DNA of 37,328 bases, taken from NCBI GenBank assembly GCA_020629845.1, contig JAHDCQ010000009.1:5190-42517 (forward strand). Direction: 5' to 3'. Shown here one piece after another: positions 23,324-30,767 of this stretch (positions are counted from its first letter, which is position 1; every line of letters begins with the position of its first letter). The notes below the pieces were generated by a model. That model was given only the letters and a program-made list of their open reading frames with translations. It was not told the DNA's origin and searched no databases. Source of the DNA: Saprospiraceae bacterium. GTDB lineage: Bacteria > Bacteroidota > Bacteroidia > Chitinophagales > Saprospiraceae. A program made the position numbers and the translations under genes.

Positions 23324-23782
23324 ATGCACCACCTAGCACAACTCAACCTAGCCCTAATGAAAGCTCCAATGGATAGCCCACTCCTAGCCGATTTCGTAGC
23401 ACAAATAGATGCGGTGAATGCTCTAGCGGAAGCCAGCGAGGGCTTTGTATGGCGACTCAAAGGCGATAATGGAGATGCCACGGAATTTCGCTTTGAAGGC
23501 AAGCCCGATTTATTGATAAATATGTCAGTATGGAAGTCGGTGGAGGCATTGGAGGCGTTTACCTATCGCAACACAGCACACCTTGCTGTGATGCGCGACC
23601 GTAAAAAATGGTTCGACCATATGGAACGAATGCACATGGTACTATGGTGGATACCCGCAGGGCATCAGCCCAGTTTGGAAGAGGCTAAGATGCGTCTAGA
23701 ACACTTGTGGGAGCATGGACCAACGAAGCAGGCCTTCACTTTTCGAACACGTTTCGAATGTCCTGACGTTGCTTCGCAATAA
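23324..23782 (+). CDS. DUF3291 domain protein
   Basis: This 152-residue protein begins MHHLAQLNLA at 23324; the frame is open upstream to 23249, but that part is the palindromic element. Marks I associate with DUF3291 (a dimeric ferredoxin-like fold of unknown role) are HLAQLN at the N-terminus, FVWRLKGD, INMSVWKSVEALEAFTYR, the WFDHMERMHMVLWWIPAGH block, and the ending AFTFRTRF. Family members are usually about 140-160 residues, so it is full length. Its 3' end overlaps the convergent PAS-like gene by 47 bp. Function unknown. Confidence 0.85.
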   Translation: MHHLAQLNLALMKAPMDSPLLADFVAQIDAVNALAEASEGFVWRLKGDNGDATEFRFEGKPDLLINMSVWKSVEALEAFTYRNTAHLAVMRDRKKWFDHMERMHMVLWWIPAGHQPSLEEAKMRLEHLWEHGPTKQAFTFRTRFECPDVASQ

Positions 23783-24128
23783 TACGTTCCTGACGATTTT
23801 GTTGTTCTACACGCCGAAAGTCATATTCGTGTGTTCGATCTTCAATTTTCCATTCTATCATAGCAATATTATCTCGAAGGATATTCTTGATATGAAAATC
23901 GTAGACTCCAGGCAAAAGAATACTTTTGGTCTCCACACGCGGAAAAATCTTTGGGTCTTTACCTGGAATTGCGTCAAATATACTTTCAATAAGTGGAAAA
24001 TGCTGGTAGATGGACTCATTACCTATTTCTTTTGCTTTGAAGAGGGTATCTGAGCTTTCCACGATATAGCCTGCTTTATTGAAAATAATTATTTGTGTTG
24101 GATTAGATAACATCTTAGAGAATAGCAT
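23736..24128 (-). CDS. PAS-like domain protein in the small-GTPase operon
   Basis: This 130-residue soluble protein is read from the ATG at 24128 (MLFSKMLSNPTQ). It has a PAS-like pattern: a strand IIIFNKAGYIVESSDTLF, helices with IYQHFPLIESIFDAIPG, and strands YDFHIKNI and AMIEWKIEDRTHEY, then a charged helical tail (FRRVEQQNRQERIIAKQRQ) suited to dimerisation. No kinase, cyclase or cofactor motif is visible, so it is likely a sensor or adaptor. It starts 4 bp after the GTPase stop, hence almost certainly co-transcribed. An in-frame ATG at 24164 would overlap the GTPase gene and is less likely. PAS assignment is moderate. Confidence 0.65.
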   Translation of the reverse strand: MLFSKMLSNPTQIIIFNKAGYIVESSDTLFKAKEIGNESIYQHFPLIESIFDAIPGKDPKIFPRVETKSILLPGVYDFHIKNILRDNIAMIEWKIEDRTHEYDFRRVEQQNRQERIIAKQRQDIRNVFEK

Positions 24129-24132
24129 TTTT

Positions 24133-24630
24133 TTACATGGGCTGAGTTTGTGCATAAATATCATTCGCTAATGCTAGAAATACATCTTCTACTTGTTCTC
24201 CAGTTTTTGCGCTAGTGATGGCATCGACCTCAAATTTTGCTTTTACCTCTTCGATGCGGTCTGATGACACTAAGTCTTTTTTATTGCCAATAAGCTTAAT
24301 TACACAATCAGGGAGTTTTTTCTTTAGAAATGCGATGTCATCATCAATACGCTCAAAAGTAGTGGGGCGAGTGAGGTCAAAAACATATAAGATACCACTA
24401 GCTCCCAGCCAATAGGTTTGTGGCACTTTAGTTTGCGACACTTCGCCTGCAATATCCCAAATCATCAATTTGAGTTGTTCTCCGTTGTCGAGTGCTACTA
24501 CTTTGGAGTCTACTTTTACCCCTATGGTAGTAAGATAGCGTTCGTCGAAAACGTCTTGAATAAAGCGATTAAATAGGGATGTTTTTCCTACACCGAAATT
24601 CCCTGCCAACATCACCTTTTTGGAAATCAT
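24133..24630 (-). CDS. Ras/Rab-like small GTPase
   Basis: This 165-residue protein is essentially a single eukaryote-like G domain. G1 is GNFGVGKT (10-17), G2 Thr35 in LTTIGV, G3 WDIAGE (58-63), G4 NKKD (116-119) and G5 TSAK (139-142). The YLTTIGV and WDxAG segments are much closer to Rab/Ras than to bacterial Era or Obg GTPases. The residue after the G3 glycine is Glu63 instead of the Gln that positions catalytic water in Ras, so hydrolysis probably needs a partner. No C-terminal Cys prenylation motif is present. A roadblock/longin-like gene lies 5 bp upstream, a known type of partner for MglA and related prokaryotic GTPases. Likely role is polarity, motility or envelope signalling; that is inference. 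Confidence 0.9.
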   Translation of the reverse strand: MISKKVMLAGNFGVGKTSLFNRFIQDVFDERYLTTIGVKVDSKVVALDNGEQLKLMIWDIAGEVSQTKVPQTYWLGASGILYVFDLTRPTTFERIDDDIAFLKKKLPDCVIKLIGNKKDLVSSDRIEEVKAKFEVDAITSAKTGEQVEDVFLALANDIYAQTQPM

Positions 24631-24635
24631 GTTTA

Positions 24636-25526
24636 TTATTTATTTAATTGTTGTTTCGATAATAAATGTAACTCTCTTTTTGAGAGAAACTTCTCTTCTT
24701 TCTTCAACGAAGTCATGAAAAATAATTCTAATTTTTCACGTATTCGCCCGTTCGTATCAGTGTCCATTTTTTGTACTAATAGACCGATATCTTCCGCTAA
24801 TTTAAACAAATCTTCTCGTAATGCTGCTTTTTGCGAGCTTGATAATGCGCCATTCATCACTACAGCCATACTATAGGTATGAAATGTCTGCAAAAATATC
24901 TCATAGGTTTCGTACTGTATAACTTCTAAGTTTTGCGCGCCTTGTCGGAAAGCATCTTCTACAAAAAGCTTAATGGCAGTCAGCATACCTGCTACAGAGT
25001 CGGGATCTACTGTTTCATTTCTAGAGGCACTACCTAATAAAAGTCCAGAGTTTTTTTGAATTACATAAATCTCTTCAATAGAGACATTTTGAAGTTTACT
25101 GAGTCGGACATCACTTTCCTTAATGCCTTTTGCTCGATTAAATAATCTAGAAAGCACGCCTGATTTTTCTACTTGATTATCTAATCTATCGCGTAGGAGT
25201 TGAAATTGTTGATTCACATATTTTTGTACCATCTTACCCACCATTGGGTACATGACATCAAGTATCGCATCCTGCGATTCTTTGATGCGCTGATCAATCA
25301 ATTTATGGATAACATGTTCAAACTCCTCTGGAAATTTTTCTTTAAAAAACTCTAATTCTTGCTCAATAATCGGGATAACTCTAGGGGAAAGTTCTTCACG
25401 AGTATCTAGTATATGACGAAGCTGTTCTATTTCCTTGCGATCTTTTCGCATGATAATAGTACGAACTTTTTCCATTGCTGGATCAGATTCAATACTGATA
25501 TGTGTCCTTTTCGTCATTGCTATCAT
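24636..25526 (-). CDS. cytosolic protein with a roadblock/longin-like domain, probable GTPase partner
   Basis: This 296-residue protein has a helical N-terminal half (KVRTIIMRKDRKEIEQLRHI, later AILDVMYPMVGKMVQKYVNQ) and a domain at about 150-250 beginning IEEIYVIQKNSGLLLGSAS and continuing with DPDSVAGMLTAIKLFVEDAF and YSMAVVMNGA. This recalls the N-terminal region of proteins often named OmpA-like envelope biogenesis proteins that sit next to small GTPases, but here the C-terminal OmpA peptidoglycan-binding domain is absent. The VYVI-SGLLL/AGMLTAI pattern is roadblock/longin-like, a fold used by MglB to regulate MglA. It ends 5 bp before the GTPase. In-frame ATGs at 25526, 25517 and 25475 are possible starts. 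GAP or GEF role is inference. Confidence 0.75.
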   Translation of the reverse strand: MIAMTKRTHISIESDPAMEKVRTIIMRKDRKEIEQLRHILDTREELSPRVIPIIEQELEFFKEKFPEEFEHVIHKLIDQRIKESQDAILDVMYPMVGKMVQKYVNQQFQLLRDRLDNQVEKSGVLSRLFNRAKGIKESDVRLSKLQNVSIEEIYVIQKNSGLLLGSASRNETVDPDSVAGMLTAIKLFVEDAFRQGAQNLEVIQYETYEIFLQTFHTYSMAVVMNGALSSSQKAALREDLFKLAEDIGLLVQKMDTDTNGRIREKLELFFMTSLKKEEKFLSKRELHLLSKQQLNK

Positions 25527-25559
25527 TTATACAAGCCATTGAAGCTAAATCGTCCGAAG

Positions 25560-25904
25560 TTAAGCGGATTCTTGTATAAACTTTTGCCCTAAATCTATCA
25601 AAAGCTTACCCAATTCCGATTTATCCATCTGCCGTTGCGTCACTAGTCGTTGTTCAACAGCCCCTAGTTTTTCATCCCAGCTTTTGTGCGTGTCCTGTAT
25701 TTGATTGCTGAGAGAATTTATGATTTCTTCTTTCTGGGATAATGCATTATTCGTAAATTTTCTTTCTAGTAATTCTAGTTCTTCTATGCGTGTTTCTAAA
25801 TCCTTAATGCGTTGCGTGAACTGTTGCATCTGAGGACCTACCAATATATCCCGAATGGTAGTTATTTCATTTGGCAATACACCATTGTTGTTATTATCAA
25901 TCAT
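25560..25904 (-). CDS. coiled-coil protein, first gene of the small-GTPase operon
   Basis: This 114-residue protein opens with a short segment (LPNEITTIRDILVGPQMQQF, about 10-29), then a coiled coil with heptad leucines (RIKDLETRIEELELLERKF) and a second helical stretch to the C-terminus. The IRDILVGPQ segment resembles the N-terminal element of the larger OmpA/roadblock-type proteins (compare VRTIIMRKDRKEIEQL in the next gene), suggesting a shared docking motif. It starts the operon; the next gene is 33 bp on. Family not recognised beyond that. Confidence 0.65.
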   Translation of the reverse strand: MIDNNNNGVLPNEITTIRDILVGPQMQQFTQRIKDLETRIEELELLERKFTNNALSQKEEIINSLSNQIQDTHKSWDEKLGAVEQRLVTQRQMDKSELGKLLIDLGQKFIQESA

Positions 25905-25982
25905 GAATTCAATTGATTTATCATCTTCTTAATTGGTACACAAGAGTAGAGCTTAAAAAAATAATACTATTAAAACGTAAAC

Positions 25983-25990
25983 ACAAATAT
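25983..25990 (-). promoter_or_regulatory. candidate -7 element of the GTPase operon
   Basis: On the minus strand TATATTTG matches TAnnTTTG and lies 78 bp before the start codon at 25904. A matching TTG box at -33 was not found. Confidence 0.35.
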
Positions 25991-26181
25991 ACACTCCAAA
26001 TTACAGACTTGCTCACTTTATATAAAGGTAAAATCCTTTTTTTTAAAAATTTTGTAAGAATACTTACGTTTTACACCAATTTTACGCTCTTTTTTCTAAA
26101 AAAAACGCTGATTTATTCTTTTTTTGGTTCGATTTATTTAAAAATAGCTTCGTACTAATAAACTTTTTTATGCAATACTCC

Positions 26182-26189
26182 TATCTTGC
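26182..26189 (+). promoter_or_regulatory. candidate -7 element of the S9 peptidase
   Basis: TATCTTGC, 33 bp before the ATG at 26222, repeats the octamer found before the crotonase gene; the identical 11-mer TCCTATCTTGC covers both. Confidence 0.35.
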
Positions 26190-26221
26190 CCAAGCATTAT
26201 TTCTATAAATCCTTTTCCATA

Positions 26222-29071
26222 ATGAAAAAATACGGCCTTCTTTACCTTTTACTTCTAGCTTGTTTTGTACAAGTTTTAGCTCAAAAAAAGCAATTGGAAC
26301 ACGAAGATTGTAGCACCTGGCTGAATATAGCTTCACCAAAATTATCTAATGATGGAAGATGGGCGGTATATGAACTCAAACGGGGCGATGAGGGTGACAC
26401 TCAACTCAAAATTTATGATGTAGTCAATCGAAAAACGCATACTTTTGCACGCGCTACTGGCGCAAAAATAAGCGCAGATAATGCGTTTGTGGCGTTCAAA
26501 ATCACGCCCTATAAGGATAGTCTAAAAGCCATGCGAAGGCGCAAGGTGGAAAAAGAAGATTTACCGAAAGATACCCTCGGTATTTTTGACTTAAAAACAG
26601 CTCAACTAACCCAAGTGCCAAACCTCAAGTCCTTCAAACTTGGGAAAGAATGGGGGGAGTATATTGCCTACCAATTTGACCCCGTTCCACCACCCAAAGA
26701 TACTGTTGCAAAAGACGCTACAGTAGTAGAAACAAAGGGGGATACTATACAATTGATGACTGCGAAAACTGCTCAAAAAAAGAAGCAAGCAAAGCGCAAG
26801 AAAGCCTCCCAAAAGAATGGTTTTCCACTAGTAATTCAGCATTGGGCAAGTGGTAGCCTAGATACATTCGAGTTTGTGAAAGACTATCAACTTGCTAAAA
26901 AATCGGCAGGCTTAGTAGTGCATACATCGGGCAAAGATAGTACTGTTTTAGCAGGGGTATACCATTATGATTTTGCAGAAAAAGAATGGCAAGCACTCCA
27001 TCGAAGCGAAGGAAAGTATAAACATCTTAGTTTTGATGAGACAGCCAAACAACTCGCTTTTTTAGCTGATGTTGATACGACCGAAGCGCGCATAAGACCA
27101 TTTGGTCTATATCATTGCAAAATCAGTAGCGATACTGCACAGGTGGTAGCTGATGATAATGCTGATTTTCTTCCTGATACTTGGCGCATTAGCGAACACG
27201 GAAAACCCAGTTTTTCGGAGAATGGACAACGATTATTTTTTGGCATTAGTCCGCCACCTATTTTGCAAGATACTTCTTTGTTGGAAGAGGAAATTGTGAA
27301 CGTGGAAGTGTGGCATTATAAAGACCTATATTTACACCCACAGCAGAAAGTGAATGTGGAACGCGAGCGCAAACGCAGCTACCGCACTATGTTGGATGTG
27401 AATAGCAAAAAAATAGTACAATTAGCCGATGAAAAAGTGAAATCCATAGGCATAGCTGATGAACAAAACAGTAATAACGCACTTGGTTTGGAGCGCGATA
27501 AGTATGGCCCTGAGCTTTCTTGGGTAGGTTTTCCGCAAGCAGCCGATTTATATGCTGTGGATGTGCCAACAGGCAAGCGCAGCCTTATAGCAGAAGCAGT
27601 ACGAGGGAATTCAGCCCTTTCGCCAAATGGCGATTATATCTACTGGTATAGTACGCCTGATACGGCTTGGTTTGCCTACCGCTTTGCTACAAAAAAAACC
27701 GAGCAACTCACCAATGCACAGGAGCATTACGGCTACGATGAACTTAATGACCGCCCCATGCACCCTTATCCTGAAGGTTCGGCAGGTTGGACTACCGATG
27801 GTCACCTACTTACCTATGATTGGTACGATATCTGGAAGCTTGATCCTACGAATACACAAGCACCTACACGCCTCACACGCGGACGCGAATCAGGCAAAGT
27901 GTATCGTTACATTCGCTTGGATAGAGAGGAACGCGAGATAAATACCGAAAAATCGGCATTGCTTTCTGTATTCGATACCAAAACCAAAGCAAGCGGCTAT
28001 GCCAGCTTTGACTTCAAAACAAATAGTGTAAACGAGCTGCGTTTAGATGAGGATTATTCCTATTCCACGCGTCCTATAAAGGCAAAAGAGGCAGATGTGC
28101 TGCTCACTACCCGCCAAAACTTCCGCACTTTTCCCGATTTACACTTGACAAATACGAAACTACAGGATGTACGCCAAATTAGTGATGCAAATCCGCAACA
28201 GCAAGAGTACTCTTGGGGAACGATGGAACTCCACGAATGGACAGCTTTAGATGGGCAAAAATTGCAGGGATTGTTGGTGAAGCCCGATAATTTCGATCCG
28301 AAAAAGAAATATCCGCTATTGGTCAATTTCTATGAACGTAGTAGCGACCGTTTGCACCGTTATCGTACGCCTCGACATGGGCGTTCTTCGGTCAATTATA
28401 GTTTCTATGTCAGTCGGGGCTATGTTATTTTTAACCCTGATGTTCCATATCGAGAAGGCTACCCTGGCGAAAGTGCTTATAATGCCGTGATTTCAGGCAT
28501 TACTTCGCTTAGCAATCAAGGCTTCATTGATGAGGCACGTATTGGCATGCAGGGGCATAGTTGGGGTGGCTATCAAGCAGCCTATTTAGCTACTAAAACG
28601 GATATTTTTAAATGTATAGAAGCAGGTGCGCCTGTCGTAAATATGATTTCGGCTTATGGTGGTATTCGTTGGCGCACAGGCATGAGTAGAATGTTTCAGT
28701 ACGAGCATACGCAGAGCCGTATTGGTGGTACAATTTGGGATGTACCTCTGCGTTATATCGAAAACTCGCCCATCTTTTTTGTAGATAAAATTAATACTCC
28801 CATCCTCATTATGCATAATGATAAAGATGGCGCAGTACCCTGGTATCAAGGCATTGAATTTTTTGTAGCGATGCGCCGTTTGGGAAAACCCGCTTGGTTG
28901 CTCAACTACAACGATGAACCCCACTGGGCTAGTAAAATGCAAAATCGAAAGGATTTTCAAAAACGCATGCAGCAGTTTTTTGATTATTACTTAATGGACG
29001 CACCAGAACCATCTTGGATGCAACGCGGTGTGCCAGCTATTGAAAAAGGAATTAAACAAGGATTGGACTAA
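26222..29071 (+). CDS. secreted S9 family (prolyl oligopeptidase-like) serine peptidase
   Basis: This 949-residue exported peptidase starts at 26222 (MKKYGLLYLLLLACFVQVLAQ, signal peptide with likely cleavage before the final Gln). A beta-propeller-like region fills the first ~690 residues. The C-terminal alpha/beta-hydrolase has the nucleophile in GMQGHSWGGYQAAY, the triad Asp in HNDKDGAVPW and the triad His in NDEPHWAS. Around 170-215 there is an insert rich in Lys/Ala (KTAQKKKQAKRKKASQ), unusual for an exported enzyme. It probably cleaves oligopeptides in the periplasm. The longer frame from 26186 would prevent a normal signal peptide. C1 and M20 peptidase genes follow on the same strand, separated by palindromic spacers. 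Confidence 0.92.
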   Translation: MKKYGLLYLLLLACFVQVLAQKKQLEHEDCSTWLNIASPKLSNDGRWAVYELKRGDEGDTQLKIYDVVNRKTHTFARATGAKISADNAFVAFKITPYKDSLKAMRRRKVEKEDLPKDTLGIFDLKTAQLTQVPNLKSFKLGKEWGEYIAYQFDPVPPPKDTVAKDATVVETKGDTIQLMTAKTAQKKKQAKRKKASQKNGFPLVIQHWASGSLDTFEFVKDYQLAKKSAGLVVHTSGKDSTVLAGVYHYDFAEKEWQALHRSEGKYKHLSFDETAKQLAFLADVDTTEARIRPFGLYHCKISSDTAQVVADDNADFLPDTWRISEHGKPSFSENGQRLFFGISPPPILQDTSLLEEEIVNVEVWHYKDLYLHPQQKVNVERERKRSYRTMLDVNSKKIVQLADEKVKSIGIADEQNSNNALGLERDKYGPELSWVGFPQAADLYAVDVPTGKRSLIAEAVRGNSALSPNGDYIYWYSTPDTAWFAYRFATKKTEQLTNAQEHYGYDELNDRPMHPYPEGSAGWTTDGHLLTYDWYDIWKLDPTNTQAPTRLTRGRESGKVYRYIRLDREEREINTEKSALLSVFDTKTKASGYASFDFKTNSVNELRLDEDYSYSTRPIKAKEADVLLTTRQNFRTFPDLHLTNTKLQDVRQISDANPQQQEYSWGTMELHEWTALDGQKLQGLLVKPDNFDPKKKYPLLVNFYERSSDRLHRYRTPRHGRSSVNYSFYVSRGYVIFNPDVPYREGYPGESAYNAVISGITSLSNQGFIDEARIGMQGHSWGGYQAAYLATKTDIFKCIEAGAPVVNMISAYGGIRWRTGMSRMFQYEHTQSRIGGTIWDVPLRYIENSPIFFVDKINTPILIMHNDKDGAVPWYQGIEFFVAMRRLGKPAWLLNYNDEPHWASKMQNRKDFQKRMQQFFDYYLMDAPEPSWMQRGVPAIEKGIKQGLD

Positions 29072-29072
29072 C

Positions 29073-29320
29073 GGTAAGCGGCGGACGGTAGACGGTCGTT
29101 CGCCTTCGGCAAACTGGATGGGAAATTTGTAAAATCAAATAGACTTATTGCTTTATTGTTATACTGTTTTATTGTCCTATGCTCGATTGAAATGCTAATT
29201 TTCAACAATAAAGCAATATGACTATATAACAATAAAACAGTATAGCAATATGGCAATAAGTCTAAATTTTCATTTCCGTAATCCGTCAAGCAAAGCGGCC
29301 GAGTGTTCAGTTCATCGTAA
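29073..29320. repeat. composite palindromic spacer element between the S9 and C1 peptidases
   Basis: Beginning immediately after the stop are the heptads GGTAAGC, GGCGGAC, GGTAGAC and GGTCGTT (29073-29100). Then CGCCTTCGGC folds as a small hairpin. Inner arms 29141-29175 and 29229-29263 are inverted repeats matching at 32 of 35 positions and are built of CAATAAA/CAATATG-like units; more such units fill the loop. The flanks (about 29072-29130 and 29264-29320) are loosely complementary too, giving a nested structure. Confidence 0.7.
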
Positions 29321-29332
29321 AAATTATTTTTA

Positions 29333-30418
29333 ATGAAAAAACATATCTTATACTTCGTTCTATTTGCCTTGCCCTTCGGCGCATTGGCACAATATCAATT
29401 TACTCCAACCAAAGAAATTGCTTGTACCGATGTGAAAAGCCAAGACCGCACAGGCACCTGTTGGAGCTTTGCCACCCTTTCTTTTTTAGAATCGGAATTG
29501 ATGCGGATGGGAAAGTCCGAATATGATCTTTCAGAGATGTTTCTAGTGCGTACCATCTATCAGGATAAGGCACAAAACTATATCTTCCGACAAGGCAAAG
29601 CAAACTTTAGTCAAGGCAGCTTATCACACGATATTATACGTGCCTTCAAAATGAGTGGCGTAGTGCCAGAAAGTGCCTATTCAGGTAAGCCTAAAGGCAG
29701 CATGCACGATCACAATCGCATGGAAGAAGATTTAAAAAATATGCTCGATAGAGCCTTGAAAGATGGCGAAGTGCGTAAAGTATGGCGCGATTCTTTTCTC
29801 ACTATCATGAACGGCTATATTGGCGAACCGCCTACGGAGTTTGCACATGGCGATGCCACGCATAGCGCGCAGACCTTTGCCGAAAGTCTAGGTATCAATC
29901 CTGATGATTATTGGAGTTTCACTTCTTTCAAGCACCATCCATTTTATGAAGAATTTATTCTAGAAATTCCAGATAATTACTCCAATGGTGCGTACCACAA
30001 TATTCCTATCGAAGACTTACAAGCTATTGTGGATAATGCAGTTGAAAATGGCTATACCGTTGCTTGGGACGGCGATGTAAGTGAAAAAGGCTTTAGTGCG
30101 AAAGAGGGTATAGCAGTGCTGCCTTCAAAAGCGCGCAAAGACCTCTTCAAAACACCAGGCAAGGAGCAGGAAGTAACACAGGCATTGCGCCAATCCACCT
30201 TCGAAAGTTATTCCACTACCGATGACCATTTGATGCACCTAGTAGGTACTGCTACCGACCAAGCAGGCACAAAATACTATACGATTAAAAATTCTTGGGG
30301 CAAAAAAGGCACTTATGATGGTTATATCTACATGTCTGCACCCTACTTGCAATTGAAAACCGTAGCGATTATGGTACATAAAGATGCAGTACCAGCAGAG
30401 ATAATGGAAAAACTTTAA
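29333..30418 (+). CDS. secreted C1 family cysteine peptidase, aminopeptidase C/bleomycin hydrolase-like
   Basis: This 361-residue protein begins with signal peptide MKKHILYFVLFALPFGALAQ. The papain-fold triad is visible: Cys in RTGTCWSFATLSFLES (about 44), His in DDHLMHLVGTATD (about 305), and Asn in YTIKNSWGKKG (about 322). Segments such as YDLSEMFLVRTIYQDKA and GSLSHDIIRAFKMSG are typical of the bleomycin hydrolase/aminopeptidase C branch. That family is cytosolic in many bacteria, but exported versions are common in Bacteroidota. It probably removes N-terminal residues from peptides, acting alongside the S9 and M20 enzymes. Confidence 0.92.
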   Translation: MKKHILYFVLFALPFGALAQYQFTPTKEIACTDVKSQDRTGTCWSFATLSFLESELMRMGKSEYDLSEMFLVRTIYQDKAQNYIFRQGKANFSQGSLSHDIIRAFKMSGVVPESAYSGKPKGSMHDHNRMEEDLKNMLDRALKDGEVRKVWRDSFLTIMNGYIGEPPTEFAHGDATHSAQTFAESLGINPDDYWSFTSFKHHPFYEEFILEIPDNYSNGAYHNIPIEDLQAIVDNAVENGYTVAWDGDVSEKGFSAKEGIAVLPSKARKDLFKTPGKEQEVTQALRQSTFESYSTTDDHLMHLVGTATDQAGTKYYTIKNSWGKKGTYDGYIYMSAPYLQLKTVAIMVHKDAVPAEIMEKL

Positions 30419-30435
30419 TAGAGCTTTTGGCTTTT

Positions 30436-30736
30436 GGCTATTTAGCAATAACAAAAATACGGAATTATCCCTTTTGTGGTTAAACTTTTCATACCCCACC
30501 GTTGAAACGGTGGGCTGAATAATTTAGAGCCTGTGTTTTCAGTCCACCAATTATGAAGATAAAAAAATTAAGCGTCCCATATTCCCACCGATAAATCGGT
30601 GGTTTGAAACTACTGATAAAATACTTTTAGCCCACTAATTCATTGGTGGGAGATAGAAAATCGTGGGACGCTTATTTATTTTATCTTCATAATTGGTGGG
30701 TATATAGAGCCACAAAAGGGATAAGGCTAGATAGCC
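30436..30736. repeat. ~300-bp nested inverted repeat with three CCCACC-type hairpins
   Basis: Outer arms: GGCTATTTAGC (30436-30446) with 30726-30736 (10 of 11), and TTATCCCTTTTGTGG (30465-30479) with 30710-30724 (15 of 15). Inner arms: 30544-30579 with 30664-30699, 34 of 36. Three smaller hairpins lie within: CCCACCGTT...AACGGTGGG (30495-30514), CCACCGAT..ATCGGTGG (30585-30602) and CCCACTAAT..ATTGGTGGG (30631-30650). Octamer-like units CCAAATAG, CTAAACAG and TCAAATAG follow up to the next start. The small hairpins resemble REP sequences linked to RAYT/IS200-like transposases. No protein is encoded. Confidence 0.8.
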
Positions 30737-30767
30737 AAATAGCTAAACAGTCAAATAGCTAAGTAAA

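Larger units (their letters stand above)
25905..26221. other. AT-rich divergent intergenic region
   Basis: This 317-bp gap separates the leftward GTPase operon from the rightward S9 peptidase and must carry both promoters. It is very rich in T and A. The stretch 26030-26160 holds many T and A runs and no hairpin of note. A short open frame across it (25913-26158) translates to low-complexity Lys/Leu/Phe sequence and is not a credible gene. Confidence 0.6.

Noticed and set aside
25913-26158. 81-codon plus-strand frame in the divergent promoter region
   Set aside because: Translation is low-complexity Lys/Leu/Phe from T- and A-runs.
30495-30650. Three CCCACC...GGTGGG hairpins as a CRISPR array
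   Set aside because: Units differ in sequence, are themselves palindromic, lack regular spacers, and no cas gene is near; REP-like hairpins fit better.
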